Notes under the pieces: model-generated | Seen by the model: the letters and a program-made list of their open reading frames with translations, nothing else | Databases searched by the model: none | What the model was told of the DNA's origin: nothing | Made by a program: the position numbers and the translations under genes | DNA from: Candidatus Aminicenantota bacterium | Lineage (GTDB): Bacteria; Acidobacteriota; Aminicenantia; Aminicenantales; Saccharicenantaceae | Length of the DNA: 64,000 nt | Direction: 5' to 3' | Assembly: GCA_017999365.1 (NCBI GenBank) | Contig: JAGNLW010000001.1 | Coordinates: forward strand, 566,239-630,238 | Shown: positions 40,477-48,772 of the stretch, one piece after another | How positions within the stretch are numbered: position 1 is the stretch's first letter | Layout: each line of letters opens with the position of its first letter

Positions 40477-40506
40477 GGGGCGGCCCGCTCCGCCGAGGGC
40501 CGCCCC
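40477..40506 (+). terminator. GC-rich hairpin after the M56 gene
   Basis: GGGGCGGCCC (40477-40486) pairs with GGGCCGCCCC (40497-40506) around a 10-nt loop, 11 bp after the stop. An outer GAGAAAGGGG/CCCCTTTCTC pairing is also possible. There is no U-tract, so intrinsic termination is uncertain. Confidence 0.45.
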
Positions 40507-40611
40507 CCTCCCCTTTCTCCTCCCGCCCTCCCCTGTCATCCCTCCGGGAAGACATCGGCCCCGGCCGCGTCCAAATGAGCGGTGGATATCCTCGCTCAAG
40601 GAGACCGACCG

Positions 40612-42765
40612 ATGCCGTCCCCGCGACGCCGCGTCCTTCCCCGGCTCGCCCAGACGGTCCTGACCGTGGCCCTCGTCCTGGCCCTGGGCCAGGCCCTGGC
40701 CGCCCAAGGACCGGTCCGACAGCTCCTCGTCGGCCCCGTGACCACGGCGCCGCCCAAGATCGACGGCCTTATCGAGGACGCCTGCTGGCAGGGCCTCGAG
40801 CCCGTCTCCGGATTCTTCCAGTACGATCCCATCAACGGGGCCAAAGCCACCGAGGAGACCCTGGTCTGGGCCGCCTACGACCAGAACTACCTGTACTTCG
40901 CCTTCCTCATGAAGGACTCCCGGCCCGACCGCATCTGGGCCGAGCTGACGCCCCGCAACGAATGGGAGAACAACGACTCCATCCAGCTCATCCTCGACGC
41001 CTACAACGACAAGCGGACCAGCCTGACCTTCGCCCTCAACCCCAAGGGCGTCCAGAAGAACTCGGTCGAGACGATCTGGAAGTCGGGCGCCGCCCTCCGC
41101 GCCGACGGCTGGAGCGCCGAGATGGCCATCCCCTTCAAGTCCCTGCGCTTCTCGGCCGCCAAGCTCGAGATCTGGGGCGTCAATTTCGAGCGCTATATCC
41201 ACCGCCTCAAGGAGACCGACTACTGGACCGACGTCGACCGCGACCTGCCCAAGCTCCAGCAGTCGGGCGAGCTCCGGGGCCTGGCCGGCCTGAAGCCCGG
41301 CTACAACCTCGAGTTCTTCCCCTACGCCGGCGTGCGGACGACGAAGTGGGAGGAGGAGACGGACACCCAGGCCGCCGTCGGCCTCGACGCCAAGTGGGGC
41401 ATCCGGCCCAACCTCTATCTCGACGTCACGGCCAGCCCGGACTTCAGCGAGGTCGAGTCAGATCCTTTCATCTACCAGCTCTCGCCCTACGAGAACTACC
41501 TCCGGGAGAACCGGCCGTTCTTCACCGAAGGCAGCCGCTACTTCAGCCTGTCGACGGGCGACGAGTACCACGGCGGCGGCACCAGCCTGTTCTATTCGCG
41601 CCGCGTCCGCAACCCCCGCTTCGCCGCCAAGCTGTCCGGAAAGACCGGCGGCTTCGGGTTCGGCGTCCTGGGCGCTTTGAACAAGTCCGAGGTCGGCGCC
41701 GGTGAGGACCCCCGGGACGGCTATTTCGGCGTCTTCCGCGTCCAGAAGGACGTCTTCAAGAACTCCCAGGTCGGCGTCTATTACGCCGGCGTCCGCGACG
41801 GCGAGACGCGCAACCAGAACGTGGCCCTCGACTTCAACTTCAACTTCGCCGACTTCTACTATCTCCAAGGGGTGGCCGCCCGGACCTTCAACGGCGGCGT
41901 CCCCAACGCCCGCAACGGCATCTACCAGCTCAACTTCCAGCGCGAGCCCGACGCCGGACTGCAGGTCATGTCGGGCTTCCAGCGGGTCGAGGAGAACGTT
42001 GATATCCGCACCGGCTACGTCGACGAGATCGACGTCCAGTCCTTCGACCTCATGGCCGGTTACGCCTGGCGTTACGACAAAGGCCTGTTCAAGCGGCTCA
42101 GCTTCGACCTCGGCGGGACCTTCCGCCAGGACACCCACGGCCGGGCCACGGGGGAACGTTACGAGGTCTTCCTGTGGTCCGAGCTCTTCAACCTCATCGA
42201 GGTCCACGGCGGCTTCGACTTCGGACGGAGCCGTTACCAGGTCCTCGGCGAGGACGACCGGCTCGTCTGGACGCCGGAGTTCGTCCGGACCTACGGCGGC
42301 AACATCGATTTCAGTTGGGAGCGGGGCGGCTTCCTCAAGGAGGTCTCCGTCGAGGGGAGCTGGCAGAAGCGGGGCATCTACGTCGAGGACTGGACGGCGG
42401 TCGTGCCCGGCACCCAGACGGGCGTCGAGGCCCAGCTCGTCCTGCGGCCCCGCTCCAATCTCGAGTGGTCGGTCGAGGGCGACTGGATCCGCCAGACCGT
42501 CGACGGCACGGGGGCCGAGGCCTTCAACGGCCTGGCCTACGAGACGGCCCTCCACTACCAGCTGACCCGCCGCCTGTTCCTCAATACCCGCCTGCTCGGG
42601 GAGACGCGTGACGACCAGTACAGCCTGGACTTCCTGGTCGGCTACTACTTCGGGGCCGGCAACATCGTCCAGCTGGCCTTCAAGAAGAGCGAGCGCAGCG
42701 ACATCCTGGGCACGGTCGGCGGCTACTCGGTCACCTTGAAGGTCTCGTACCTCCTCCGCCTCTGA
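40612..42765 (+). CDS. DUF5916-type protein with CBM9-like N-terminus
   Basis: 717-aa exported protein. After the signal peptide (about residues 1-27), a CBM9-like domain (KIDGLIEDACWQGLEPVSGF, LVWAAYDQNYLYFAFLMKDS, DSIQLILDAYNDKRTSLTFALNPKG) covers about residues 38-215. The remainder looks like an outer-membrane barrel: PDFSEVESDPFIYQLSPYENYLRENRPFF is a strong DUF5916 signature, strands alternate to the end, and the terminus is YLLRL. Function is unknown; homologues are common in Bacteroidota and Acidobacteriota-like genomes. The ATG at 40612 has AAGGAG; an earlier in-frame ATG lacks one. Confidence 0.8.
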   Translation: MPSPRRRVLPRLAQTVLTVALVLALGQALAAQGPVRQLLVGPVTTAPPKIDGLIEDACWQGLEPVSGFFQYDPINGAKATEETLVWAAYDQNYLYFAFLMKDSRPDRIWAELTPRNEWENNDSIQLILDAYNDKRTSLTFALNPKGVQKNSVETIWKSGAALRADGWSAEMAIPFKSLRFSAAKLEIWGVNFERYIHRLKETDYWTDVDRDLPKLQQSGELRGLAGLKPGYNLEFFPYAGVRTTKWEEETDTQAAVGLDAKWGIRPNLYLDVTASPDFSEVESDPFIYQLSPYENYLRENRPFFTEGSRYFSLSTGDEYHGGGTSLFYSRRVRNPRFAAKLSGKTGGFGFGVLGALNKSEVGAGEDPRDGYFGVFRVQKDVFKNSQVGVYYAGVRDGETRNQNVALDFNFNFADFYYLQGVAARTFNGGVPNARNGIYQLNFQREPDAGLQVMSGFQRVEENVDIRTGYVDEIDVQSFDLMAGYAWRYDKGLFKRLSFDLGGTFRQDTHGRATGERYEVFLWSELFNLIEVHGGFDFGRSRYQVLGEDDRLVWTPEFVRTYGGNIDFSWERGGFLKEVSVEGSWQKRGIYVEDWTAVVPGTQTGVEAQLVLRPRSNLEWSVEGDWIRQTVDGTGAEAFNGLAYETALHYQLTRRLFLNTRLLGETRDDQYSLDFLVGYYFGAGNIVQLAFKKSERSDILGTVGGYSVTLKVSYLLRL

Positions 42766-42830
42766 CCCCCCCCTCGCCGGGGGTGAGGCGGAGGGGCGCT
42801 TTATCACCCCGCGAATGATCCCCGGGAGGG

Positions 42831-45272
42831 ATGGACGCCGAGCCCCCTCCCCCCGAGAATGGGGCCGAGGACACCATGCGGCTCTTCGGTTCGGCCGTCC
42901 CCGTTCCCTCGTTCCCGTCCGCCCCGGCCGAGGAGCCGGCCGGCCGGGCCGAGACCCGTCCGATCGCGGTCCCGGCGCCGCATGTCCGCCCGGCTCCGGG
43001 GGCCGGGCCTGCCCCGGCCGCCAAGGCCGAGGCCCGGTACTACAAGACCCCCTACATCAACGAGCGCAAGAAGTTCGAGCTCATCATCGCCGCCTCCGGC
43101 CAGGTCGTCTACGACTACGACCTGGCCACGGGCGATATCTCCTGGTCGGGCAACCTCCAGCAGGTCATGGGCTACCTGCCCGAGGAGATGGGCGGCATCA
43201 AGGAGTGGACGGAGCGCATCCACCCCGACGACCGGGACGAGGCCCTGCGGCTCCTCGAGTCCTGCGAGAAGAACCGCGAGGTCTACGAGGTCGACTACCG
43301 CTTCCGGATCAAGACCGGCGGCTACCGCTGGCTCCACGGCCGCGGCTTCTTCCTCATCGAGGACGACCGGAACCTGCGCCGGATGATCGGCATGATGCAG
43401 GACATCCACGAGCGCAAGCAGGGCGAGCTCCTCCAGAGCGCCGTCTACAAGATCGCCCAGGCCGCCGACACCTCGGCCGGCCTCGACGACCTCTTCCGTT
43501 CCGTCCACGGAATCGTCGGCACGGTCATGCCGGCCGGGAACTTCTACATCGCCCTCTACGACCGGGCCCGGGAGATGCTCGAGTTCCCCTATTTCCGGGA
43601 CGAGGAGGACCCGCCTCCGGGGACCCTCAAGCCGGGCAAGGGCCTGACCGAGTACGTCATCCGGACGGGCCGGCCGCTCCTCTGCGACGAGGCCACCGAC
43701 CGCGACCTGCGCGGCCGCGGCGAGGTCGCCCTCGTCGGCGCCCCCTCGGCCATCTGGCTGGGCGTGCCCCTCATCGTCGACGGCGTGACCATCGGGGCCA
43801 TGGTCGTCCAGCACTACAGCGACCCGAACGCCTACGGGCCGGCCGAGCTGCGGATGTTCGAATACGTCTCGTCGCAGGTGGCCCGGTCGATCTGGCGCAA
43901 GGGCGCCGAGGAGGCCCTCCGGCGCAACGAGCAACGCTTGTCCCACCACATCCAGCAGACGCCGCTGGCCGTCATCGAGTGGGACAGGGAGTTCAAGGTC
44001 CGGCAGTGGAACCGGGCCGCCGAGAGGATCTTCGGCTTCACGGCCGCCGAGGCCGTCGGACGCCACGCCTCGTTCATCATCCCCGAGGCCTACCGGGGCC
44101 AGGTGGACGAGGTCTGGCGCGGCCTGATGGACGGCACGTCGGGCGAGCGCAGCACCAACGAGAACGTGACCAAGGACGGCCGGTCCATCGCCTGCGAGTG
44201 GTACAACACGCCCCTGATCGACGGCGAAGGCCACGTGACCGGCGTGGCTTCCCTGGCCCAGGACGTCACCGAACGCCGGCACACGGAAGCCGCGCTCCGG
44301 GACAGCGAGGAGCTCTACCGGCGGCTCGTCGCAGCCATCCCCGACATGATCGTTCGCACCGACCTCGAGGGCAATATCGTCTTCGCCAACGAGGTCGCCG
44401 TCCGCCGCAGCGGCAGCGCCCGGGCCGAGGACCTGGTCGGGCGCAACATCTTCTCCTTCGTCGTCGCCGAGGAGCGGGAGAAGGCCGCGGCCGCGGCGGC
44501 CCGGATGTTCGACAAGAAGATCGGCCCCCAGGAGCTCGGCCTGGTCTTCCCGGGCGGCTCGCCCATCCGCTTCGAGGTCGAGGGCTCGGTCCTCCGCGGC
44601 CCCGGCGGCGAGCCCTACGGCGTCGTCTACCTGTGCCGGGACATGACCGAGCGCAAGCTGGCCGAGGAAAGCCTGCGCCAGGGCCTGGTCAAGCTCCGGA
44701 CCACCCTGAAGGCCTCCATCGACTCCCTGTCGTCGGCCATCGAGATGCGCGATCCCTACACGGCCGGCCACCAGGAGCGCGTCACCCGGCTGGCCCGGGC
44801 CATCGCCGTCGATATGGGGCTCGAAGAGGAACGCATCGAGGCCGTGGAGATCGCCGGCATCGTCCACGACCTGGGCAAGCTCTACGTCCCGGCCGAGATC
44901 CTGAGCAAGCCGACCAAGCTGACCGACCTCGAGTACGCCATGATCAAGATGCACGCCCAGGCCGGCTACACCGTCCTGAGCAAGATCGACTTCCCCTGGC
45001 CCATCGCCCAGATCGTCCACCAGCACCACGAGCTCATCAACGGCTCCGGCTATCCGCAGGGGCTGGCCGGCAAGGACATCCTGCTCGAGGCCAAGATCCT
45101 GTGCGTGGCCGACGTCGTCGAGGCCATGTCCTCCCACCGTCCCTACCGCCCGGCCCTCGGCATCTTCGCCGCCCTCGACGAGGTCTCGCGCAAGCGGGGG
45201 CTGCTCTACGACCGCGACGTCGTCGACGCCTGCCTGCGCCTGTTCCACGAGAAGAAGTTCAAGTTCGACTGA
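42831..45272 (+). CDS. PAS-GAF-PAS-PAS HD-GYP c-di-GMP phosphodiesterase-like sensor
   Basis: 813 aa, no transmembrane helix, so a cytoplasmic sensor. A Pro/Ala-rich N-terminus (1-70) precedes PAS 1 (about 80-195, GYRWLHGRGFFLIEDD), GAF (about 200-360, YIALYDRAREMLEFPYF, GVPLIVDGVTIGAMVV), PAS 2 (about 370-485) and PAS 3 (about 490-610). The HD-GYP domain follows (about 620-813): SLSSAIEMRDPYTAGHQERV, GIVHDLGKLYVP, HHELINGSGYPQGL, ILCVADVVEAMSSHRPYRPAL. Asn replaces the common Asp in HHExxDGxGYP. It would hydrolyse c-di-GMP. Start uncertain: ATG 42831 has its site too close, ATG 42876 has GAGGA. Confidence 0.88.
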   Translation: MDAEPPPPENGAEDTMRLFGSAVPVPSFPSAPAEEPAGRAETRPIAVPAPHVRPAPGAGPAPAAKAEARYYKTPYINERKKFELIIAASGQVVYDYDLATGDISWSGNLQQVMGYLPEEMGGIKEWTERIHPDDRDEALRLLESCEKNREVYEVDYRFRIKTGGYRWLHGRGFFLIEDDRNLRRMIGMMQDIHERKQGELLQSAVYKIAQAADTSAGLDDLFRSVHGIVGTVMPAGNFYIALYDRAREMLEFPYFRDEEDPPPGTLKPGKGLTEYVIRTGRPLLCDEATDRDLRGRGEVALVGAPSAIWLGVPLIVDGVTIGAMVVQHYSDPNAYGPAELRMFEYVSSQVARSIWRKGAEEALRRNEQRLSHHIQQTPLAVIEWDREFKVRQWNRAAERIFGFTAAEAVGRHASFIIPEAYRGQVDEVWRGLMDGTSGERSTNENVTKDGRSIACEWYNTPLIDGEGHVTGVASLAQDVTERRHTEAALRDSEELYRRLVAAIPDMIVRTDLEGNIVFANEVAVRRSGSARAEDLVGRNIFSFVVAEEREKAAAAAARMFDKKIGPQELGLVFPGGSPIRFEVEGSVLRGPGGEPYGVVYLCRDMTERKLAEESLRQGLVKLRTTLKASIDSLSSAIEMRDPYTAGHQERVTRLARAIAVDMGLEEERIEAVEIAGIVHDLGKLYVPAEILSKPTKLTDLEYAMIKMHAQAGYTVLSKIDFPWPIAQIVHQHHELINGSGYPQGLAGKDILLEAKILCVADVVEAMSSHRPYRPALGIFAALDEVSRKRGLLYDRDVVDACLRLFHEKKFKFD

Positions 45273-45293
45273 GCGGCGGACCCCCTCCGCCCC

Positions 45294-45322
45294 TTGCAAT
45301 CCCGGTGCGGCTGCATTACGAT
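45294..45322 (+). promoter_or_regulatory. Predicted promoter of the serine hydrolase (leaderless arrangement)
   Basis: TTGCAA (45294-45299), 17-bp spacer, TACGAT (45317-45322), 9 nt before the ATG at 45332; no Shine-Dalgarno. Confidence 0.55.
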
Positions 45323-45331
45323 GCCCTCGAC

Positions 45332-46483
45332 ATGGCCGTCACCGCGGGGACCGTCGCCAAACTGGCCGCCGTCGTCGGCTTGGCCGTTCCCCTGCTCTTC
45401 GCCGGCCTCGCCCCCGGAGGGACCGCCAAGACCAAGAAGACGGCCGCGAAGCTCACCGACGAGCTCCTGGCGGCTCTCGGCACCGGGCGCGAGCCCGGCG
45501 CGGCCGTCCTGGTCCAGAAGGACGGCCGGTTCCTCTACGTCGGCGCGCGGGGCGTCGCCGACCTCCAGGCCATGCGGCCCATCGACGGCCGGACCAATTT
45601 CCGGCTGGCCTCGGTCACGAAACAGCTCACGGCGGCCGCGGTCATGCTCCTCGTGCGCGACGGCCGGCTCCGTTACGAGGACACGCTGACCGGCCTGTTC
45701 CCCGATTTCCCGGACTACGGCCGGGCCATCACCGTCCGGCACCTCCTCCAGCACACCTCGGGCCTGCCCGACTACGAGGACCTCATGCCGCCCGCCGACC
45801 CGGCCGTCCCGATGGAACAGGCCCAGATCGGCGACGCCGGGGTCCTCGAGCTGCTGAAGAAGCAGCCGGCCGGCTGGTTCGCGCCGGGGGCGCTCTGGCG
45901 CTACAGCAACTCGGGCTACGTCGTGCTCGGGCTCATCGTCGAGAAGGTCTCGGGCCTGGCCTTCAGCAGCTTCCTGCGCGACCGCGTCTTCGGACCGCTG
46001 AAGATGGCCGGGACGGTGGCTTTCGTCCGCGGCCGCAACACCGTCGAGAACCGCGCCTTCGGCTACGCCCGGGAAGGCGGCCGGTGGCGGTTCGCCGACC
46101 AGAGCCCGACCTCGGCCACCCTGGGCGACGGCGGCGTCTACTCGTCGCTCTACGACCTGGCCCTGTGGGACGAGGCCCTGCGGCGCGGCCTCCTGCTCGG
46201 CGAGGCGGACATGCGCCCGGCCCTGACGCCGGTGCGCGTGCCGGGCAAGGGCCCGACCGGTCCCGACGGCCGGCCGGCCGATTACGGCTTCGGCTGGTTC
46301 CTCAACGGCTGGGAGGGCCGGCCCCGGATGTGGCACTACGGCGAGACGTCCGGCTTCCGCACGGCCGTCCAGCGCTTCACGGCCGACGGCCTGACCGTCG
46401 TCGTCCTGGCCAACCGGACGGACGTCGACGCGGCGGACCTGGCCCTCAAGATCGCGGGATTCTTCCTGGCGGAAGCGAAGTAG
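45332..46483 (+). CDS. Beta-lactamase-family (class C-like) serine hydrolase
   Basis: 383-aa exported serine hydrolase of the penicillin-binding/class C family. Active-site motifs are SVTK (Ser94-Lys97), YSN (191-193) and HYG (335-337, in place of KTG). The hydrophobic segment near residues 8-28 is a signal or anchor. The HYG motif is typical of esterases and D-aminopeptidase-like members rather than true beta-lactamases, so resistance is unlikely. The frame is open far upstream in parallel with the HD-GYP gene, but the promoter just before 45332 supports this ATG. Confidence 0.85.
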   Translation: MAVTAGTVAKLAAVVGLAVPLLFAGLAPGGTAKTKKTAAKLTDELLAALGTGREPGAAVLVQKDGRFLYVGARGVADLQAMRPIDGRTNFRLASVTKQLTAAAVMLLVRDGRLRYEDTLTGLFPDFPDYGRAITVRHLLQHTSGLPDYEDLMPPADPAVPMEQAQIGDAGVLELLKKQPAGWFAPGALWRYSNSGYVVLGLIVEKVSGLAFSSFLRDRVFGPLKMAGTVAFVRGRNTVENRAFGYAREGGRWRFADQSPTSATLGDGGVYSSLYDLALWDEALRRGLLLGEADMRPALTPVRVPGKGPTGPDGRPADYGFGWFLNGWEGRPRMWHYGETSGFRTAVQRFTADGLTVVVLANRTDVDAADLALKIAGFFLAEAK

Positions 46484-46492
46484 GCCCGGCGG

Positions 46493-46855
46493 TCAGGCGA
46501 CCGTCGAGGGGATGCCGTTCTGCCGGCCGTAGAGGTGGCGGATCAGGCTGAGCACGGCCTGGGACGTCAGGCGCTGGAACTCGACCCCGATCTCGTAGAC
46601 GTCGTCGTCCGGGCGCGGCCTGACCCATTTGACCTCGCCGTCGAGGTTGACGAACTGGTCGGTGCCGGCCAGGTCGAGACGGACCCGGATGATGGTCCCG
46701 ACGGCGTAGCTCTTCGATGTGACGATGCGGGCGCCGCCCGTGGACAGGTCGAAGGTGTGGGCGGCGATGCCGGCGCCCTGGTACTTGTCGACGGCCGTCC
46801 GGATGAGGACGTCGTTCCGCTCGCTGAAGCGGTTTCTCTTGCGTCGTTCGTACAT
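46493..46855 (-). CDS. PilZ-domain protein, paralogue 1
   Basis: 120-aa single-domain PilZ protein. The c-di-GMP motifs RxxxR (in YERRKRNRF) and DxSxxG (FDLSTGGAR) are intact. It ends LIRHLYGRQNGIPSTVA, nearly the same as the second PilZ protein at 50809-51177, so the two are paralogues. A start at 46855 (ATG, AGGGGAACGG upstream) begins close to RxxxR; the frame stays open to 46918. Its promoter carries the shared TCACCCC..GGGGTGA box. Likely a c-di-GMP effector; partner unknown. Confidence 0.88.
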   Translation of the reverse strand: MYERRKRNRFSERNDVLIRTAVDKYQGAGIAAHTFDLSTGGARIVTSKSYAVGTIIRVRLDLAGTDQFVNLDGEVKWVRPRPDDDVYEIGVEFQRLTSQAVLSLIRHLYGRQNGIPSTVA

Positions 46856-46889
46856 GTCCGTTCCCCTGGACCTTCGCGGTCCCGAGGGC

Positions 46890-46918
46890 ATTGTCCGGCC
46901 GGCCGAACGGGGCCGCAA
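46890..46918 (-). promoter_or_regulatory. Predicted promoter of pilZ paralogue 1
   Basis: Minus strand: TTGCGG (46918-46913), 17-bp spacer, GACAAT (46895-46890). The -35 directly follows box B. Confidence 0.55.
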
Positions 46919-46934
46919 TCACCCCGAGGGGTGA
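46919..46934 (-). promoter_or_regulatory. Palindromic box B, TCACCCC-TC-GGGGTGA
   Basis: Perfect 7-bp arms with a 2-bp centre, immediately upstream of the -35 of pilZ paralogue 1, mirroring box A at 35898-35913. It also lies 35 bp upstream of the patatin promoter on the plus strand. Confidence 0.65.
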
Positions 46935-46968
46935 ATCGGGCGGTGATTTCTCTCCCTCGACCGGGCCG

Positions 46969-46997
46969 TTGACGGGCTTCGGAGGCGGTGCTATCCT
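46969..46997 (+). promoter_or_regulatory. Predicted promoter of the patatin gene (leaderless arrangement)
   Basis: TTGACG (46969-46974), 17-bp spacer, TATCCT (46992-46997), 11 nt before the ATG at 47009; no Shine-Dalgarno. Confidence 0.6.
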
Positions 46998-47008
46998 GGC
47001 CGCGTCCC

Positions 47009-47863
47009 ATGAAAACCGCCAAGACCTGGGCCCTCGTCCTGATGGGCGGCGGCGCTCGCGGCCTGGCCCACGTCGGGGTCATCCGGGTCCTCGAGCGCGA
47101 GCGGCTCGTCCCCGACATCGTCGCCGGCACGTCCATGGGCGGTCTCGTCGGCGGTCTCTACGCGGCCGGCCTGTCCTCGGACCGGATGGTCGAGATGATC
47201 AGCGGCCTCGACCTCGGCGGTCCGGCCGGCGGGGGCGGCCGGAAAGCGCTCTTCCCGCGGCCGCGGAACCTCTTCGAGTACATCCTCCTCTCGGACACCA
47301 AGAACCGCTTCTTCACCAAGATCGGCCTGGGCAAAGAGGACGCCGTCGAGGCCTACCTGAAGGGCTGCGTCGGCGACGTCCGCATCGAGGACCTGCCGGT
47401 GAAGTTCCTGTGCAACGCCGTCGACCTGGCCTCCGGACGCGAGGTCGTCTTCACCAGGGGCCCGCTCGTCCCGGCCCTGCGGGCGACGATGTCCCTGCCG
47501 GTCGTCTTCGAGCCGGTGCGCCGGGGCCGGATGGTCCTCATGGACGGCGGCATCCTCGACAGCGCCCCGGTCGAGGCGGCCAGGGCCGCCGGGGCCGCGG
47601 TCGCCGTCCTCGTCGACATCCATCGCCCGCTCCGGCGCGTGCCTCCGGAGAAGCTCAAGAGCGCCTTCCAGATCGTCCAGCGGACGGTCGAGGTGGCCAC
47701 GGCGGCCGCCTTCGCGGAGCGGGCCCGGCACGCCGACTTCGTCCTCCGCGTCCCCGTCGACCAGGGGGTGCTGCAGTTCTCCAAGCCGCGGGCCATCGTG
47801 GCCAGGGGCGAGCGCGTCGCCGCAGCCGCGCTCGCGTCTTTGAGGAAGGCCATCGGCGCCTGA
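47009..47863 (+). CDS. Patatin-like phospholipase
   Basis: 284-aa patatin-family acyl hydrolase of the RssA type, without signal peptide. The oxyanion loop is LMGGGARGLAHVGV, the nucleophile GTSMGG (Ser42), and the dyad Asp is in MDGGILDSAPV (Asp179). This family hydrolyses phospholipid or lipid esters in the cytoplasm. A GTG at 46988 is in frame but lies within the promoter, so ATG 47009 is preferred. Clustered with genes for an outer-membrane phospholipase and envelope enzymes. Confidence 0.88.
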   Translation: MKTAKTWALVLMGGGARGLAHVGVIRVLERERLVPDIVAGTSMGGLVGGLYAAGLSSDRMVEMISGLDLGGPAGGGGRKALFPRPRNLFEYILLSDTKNRFFTKIGLGKEDAVEAYLKGCVGDVRIEDLPVKFLCNAVDLASGREVVFTRGPLVPALRATMSLPVVFEPVRRGRMVLMDGGILDSAPVEAARAAGAAVAVLVDIHRPLRRVPPEKLKSAFQIVQRTVEVATAAAFAERARHADFVLRVPVDQGVLQFSKPRAIVARGERVAAAALASLRKAIGA

Positions 47864-47891
47864 CGGAGACCCGAAGACAGGGAGGCCCGAA

Positions 47892-48761
47892 ATGAGAAGA
47901 CGCGAGTTCCTGAAGTCGGGGGCGGCCCTGGCCGCCGCCGGCGCCTCGCTGTCGGGAGTGCCGCTCGGGGGCGCCAGAGCCCAGGCCCCGGCCGCGCTCC
48001 CCACGGTGCGCCTGGGAACGCTCGAGGTCTCGCGCCTCATCCTGGGCTCCAATCCGTTCTGGGGCTATTCGCACAAGTCCGCCGCCCTCGACGAGGAGAT
48101 GCGCCGTCACCACACGGACGAGCGCATCGTGCGGATCCTCGACGAGGCCGCCGCTTGCGGCGTCACGGCCGTGGCCAGCCCGCCCGACGAGCGCTGGCGC
48201 AAGCTCTGGGCCCGGTACGCGGCGGGAGGAGGCCGGCTCGGGACCTGGATCTCGCAGTGCCACGGCGATCCCGGGCAGATGATGGCGGAGATCGACCGCT
48301 CGGTCGAGGCCGGGGCCAAGGCCGTCTTCATCCAGGGCGCCCGGGTCGAGGAACAGTTCGCCAAGGGCCGTTTCGACACCCTGCGGGCCTGGATCGACCA
48401 CATCCGGAAAGCGGGGCTGCCGGCGGGCGCGGCCGCCCACTGGCCCGAGATCCACCCGGAGCTCGAACGGCGGGACATCCCGGTGGATTTCTACTATCAG
48501 TGCATGTACAACGCGTCCCGGTCGGACGATTACAGCCCCGCCGAGCGCGAGAAGGCCGCGGCCACCATCGCTCGTCTGCGAAAGCCGGTCGTCGCCTACA
48601 AGATCCTGGCGGCCGGAAGGCTCCCGGCGGCCGAAGGATTCGAGTACGCCTTCAGCCACATCCGGCGCAAGGACGGCGTCTGCGTCGGCATCTACGCCGC
48701 GAACGCCATCGACCAGATCCGGCAGAACGCCACGTACACGGAAATGCTCACGACGGGCTGA
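47892..48761 (+). CDS. Tat-exported TIM-barrel-like protein (aldo/keto reductase-like)
   Basis: 289 aa with a twin-arginine signal (MRRREFLKSGAALAAAGASL) cleaved near AQA-AP. The mature protein begins VRLGTLEVSRLILGSNPFWGYSHK, resembling the start of aldo/keto reductases. Alternating strand/helix segments follow (CGVTAVASPP, GTWISQCHGDP, AKAVFIQGARV, PVVAYKILAAGR). The AKR catalytic Tyr/Lys pattern is not obvious, so activity is unassigned. It precedes the GH113-like gene by 11 bp and is probably co-expressed. Confidence 0.65.
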   Translation: MRRREFLKSGAALAAAGASLSGVPLGGARAQAPAALPTVRLGTLEVSRLILGSNPFWGYSHKSAALDEEMRRHHTDERIVRILDEAAACGVTAVASPPDERWRKLWARYAAGGGRLGTWISQCHGDPGQMMAEIDRSVEAGAKAVFIQGARVEEQFAKGRFDTLRAWIDHIRKAGLPAGAAAHWPEIHPELERRDIPVDFYYQCMYNASRSDDYSPAEREKAAATIARLRKPVVAYKILAAGRLPAAEGFEYAFSHIRRKDGVCVGIYAANAIDQIRQNATYTEMLTTG

Positions 48762-48772
48762 AGGACGGGCGC

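Noticed and set aside
42779..42810. A fourth copy of the TCACCC..GGGTGA box before the HD-GYP gene
   Set aside because: GGGGGTGAGG and TTATCACCCC are present, but the spacing and the lack of an adjoining -35/-10 pair differ from boxes A-C, so I do not count it.
42815..46483. A single 1222-residue frame that would fuse the HD-GYP region to the serine hydrolase
   Set aside because: Its first 830 residues are the wrong frame of the HD-GYP gene (Arg/Pro/Gly-rich). The hydrolase has its own promoter and start at 45332.
38678..46483. Beta-lactam resistance island (BlaI, BlaR-like peptidase and a beta-lactamase-family protein)
   Set aside because: The M56 protein lacks a penicillin-binding sensor, the serine hydrolase has HYG instead of KTG and its own promoter 5 kb away, and no resistance or mobility genes are present.
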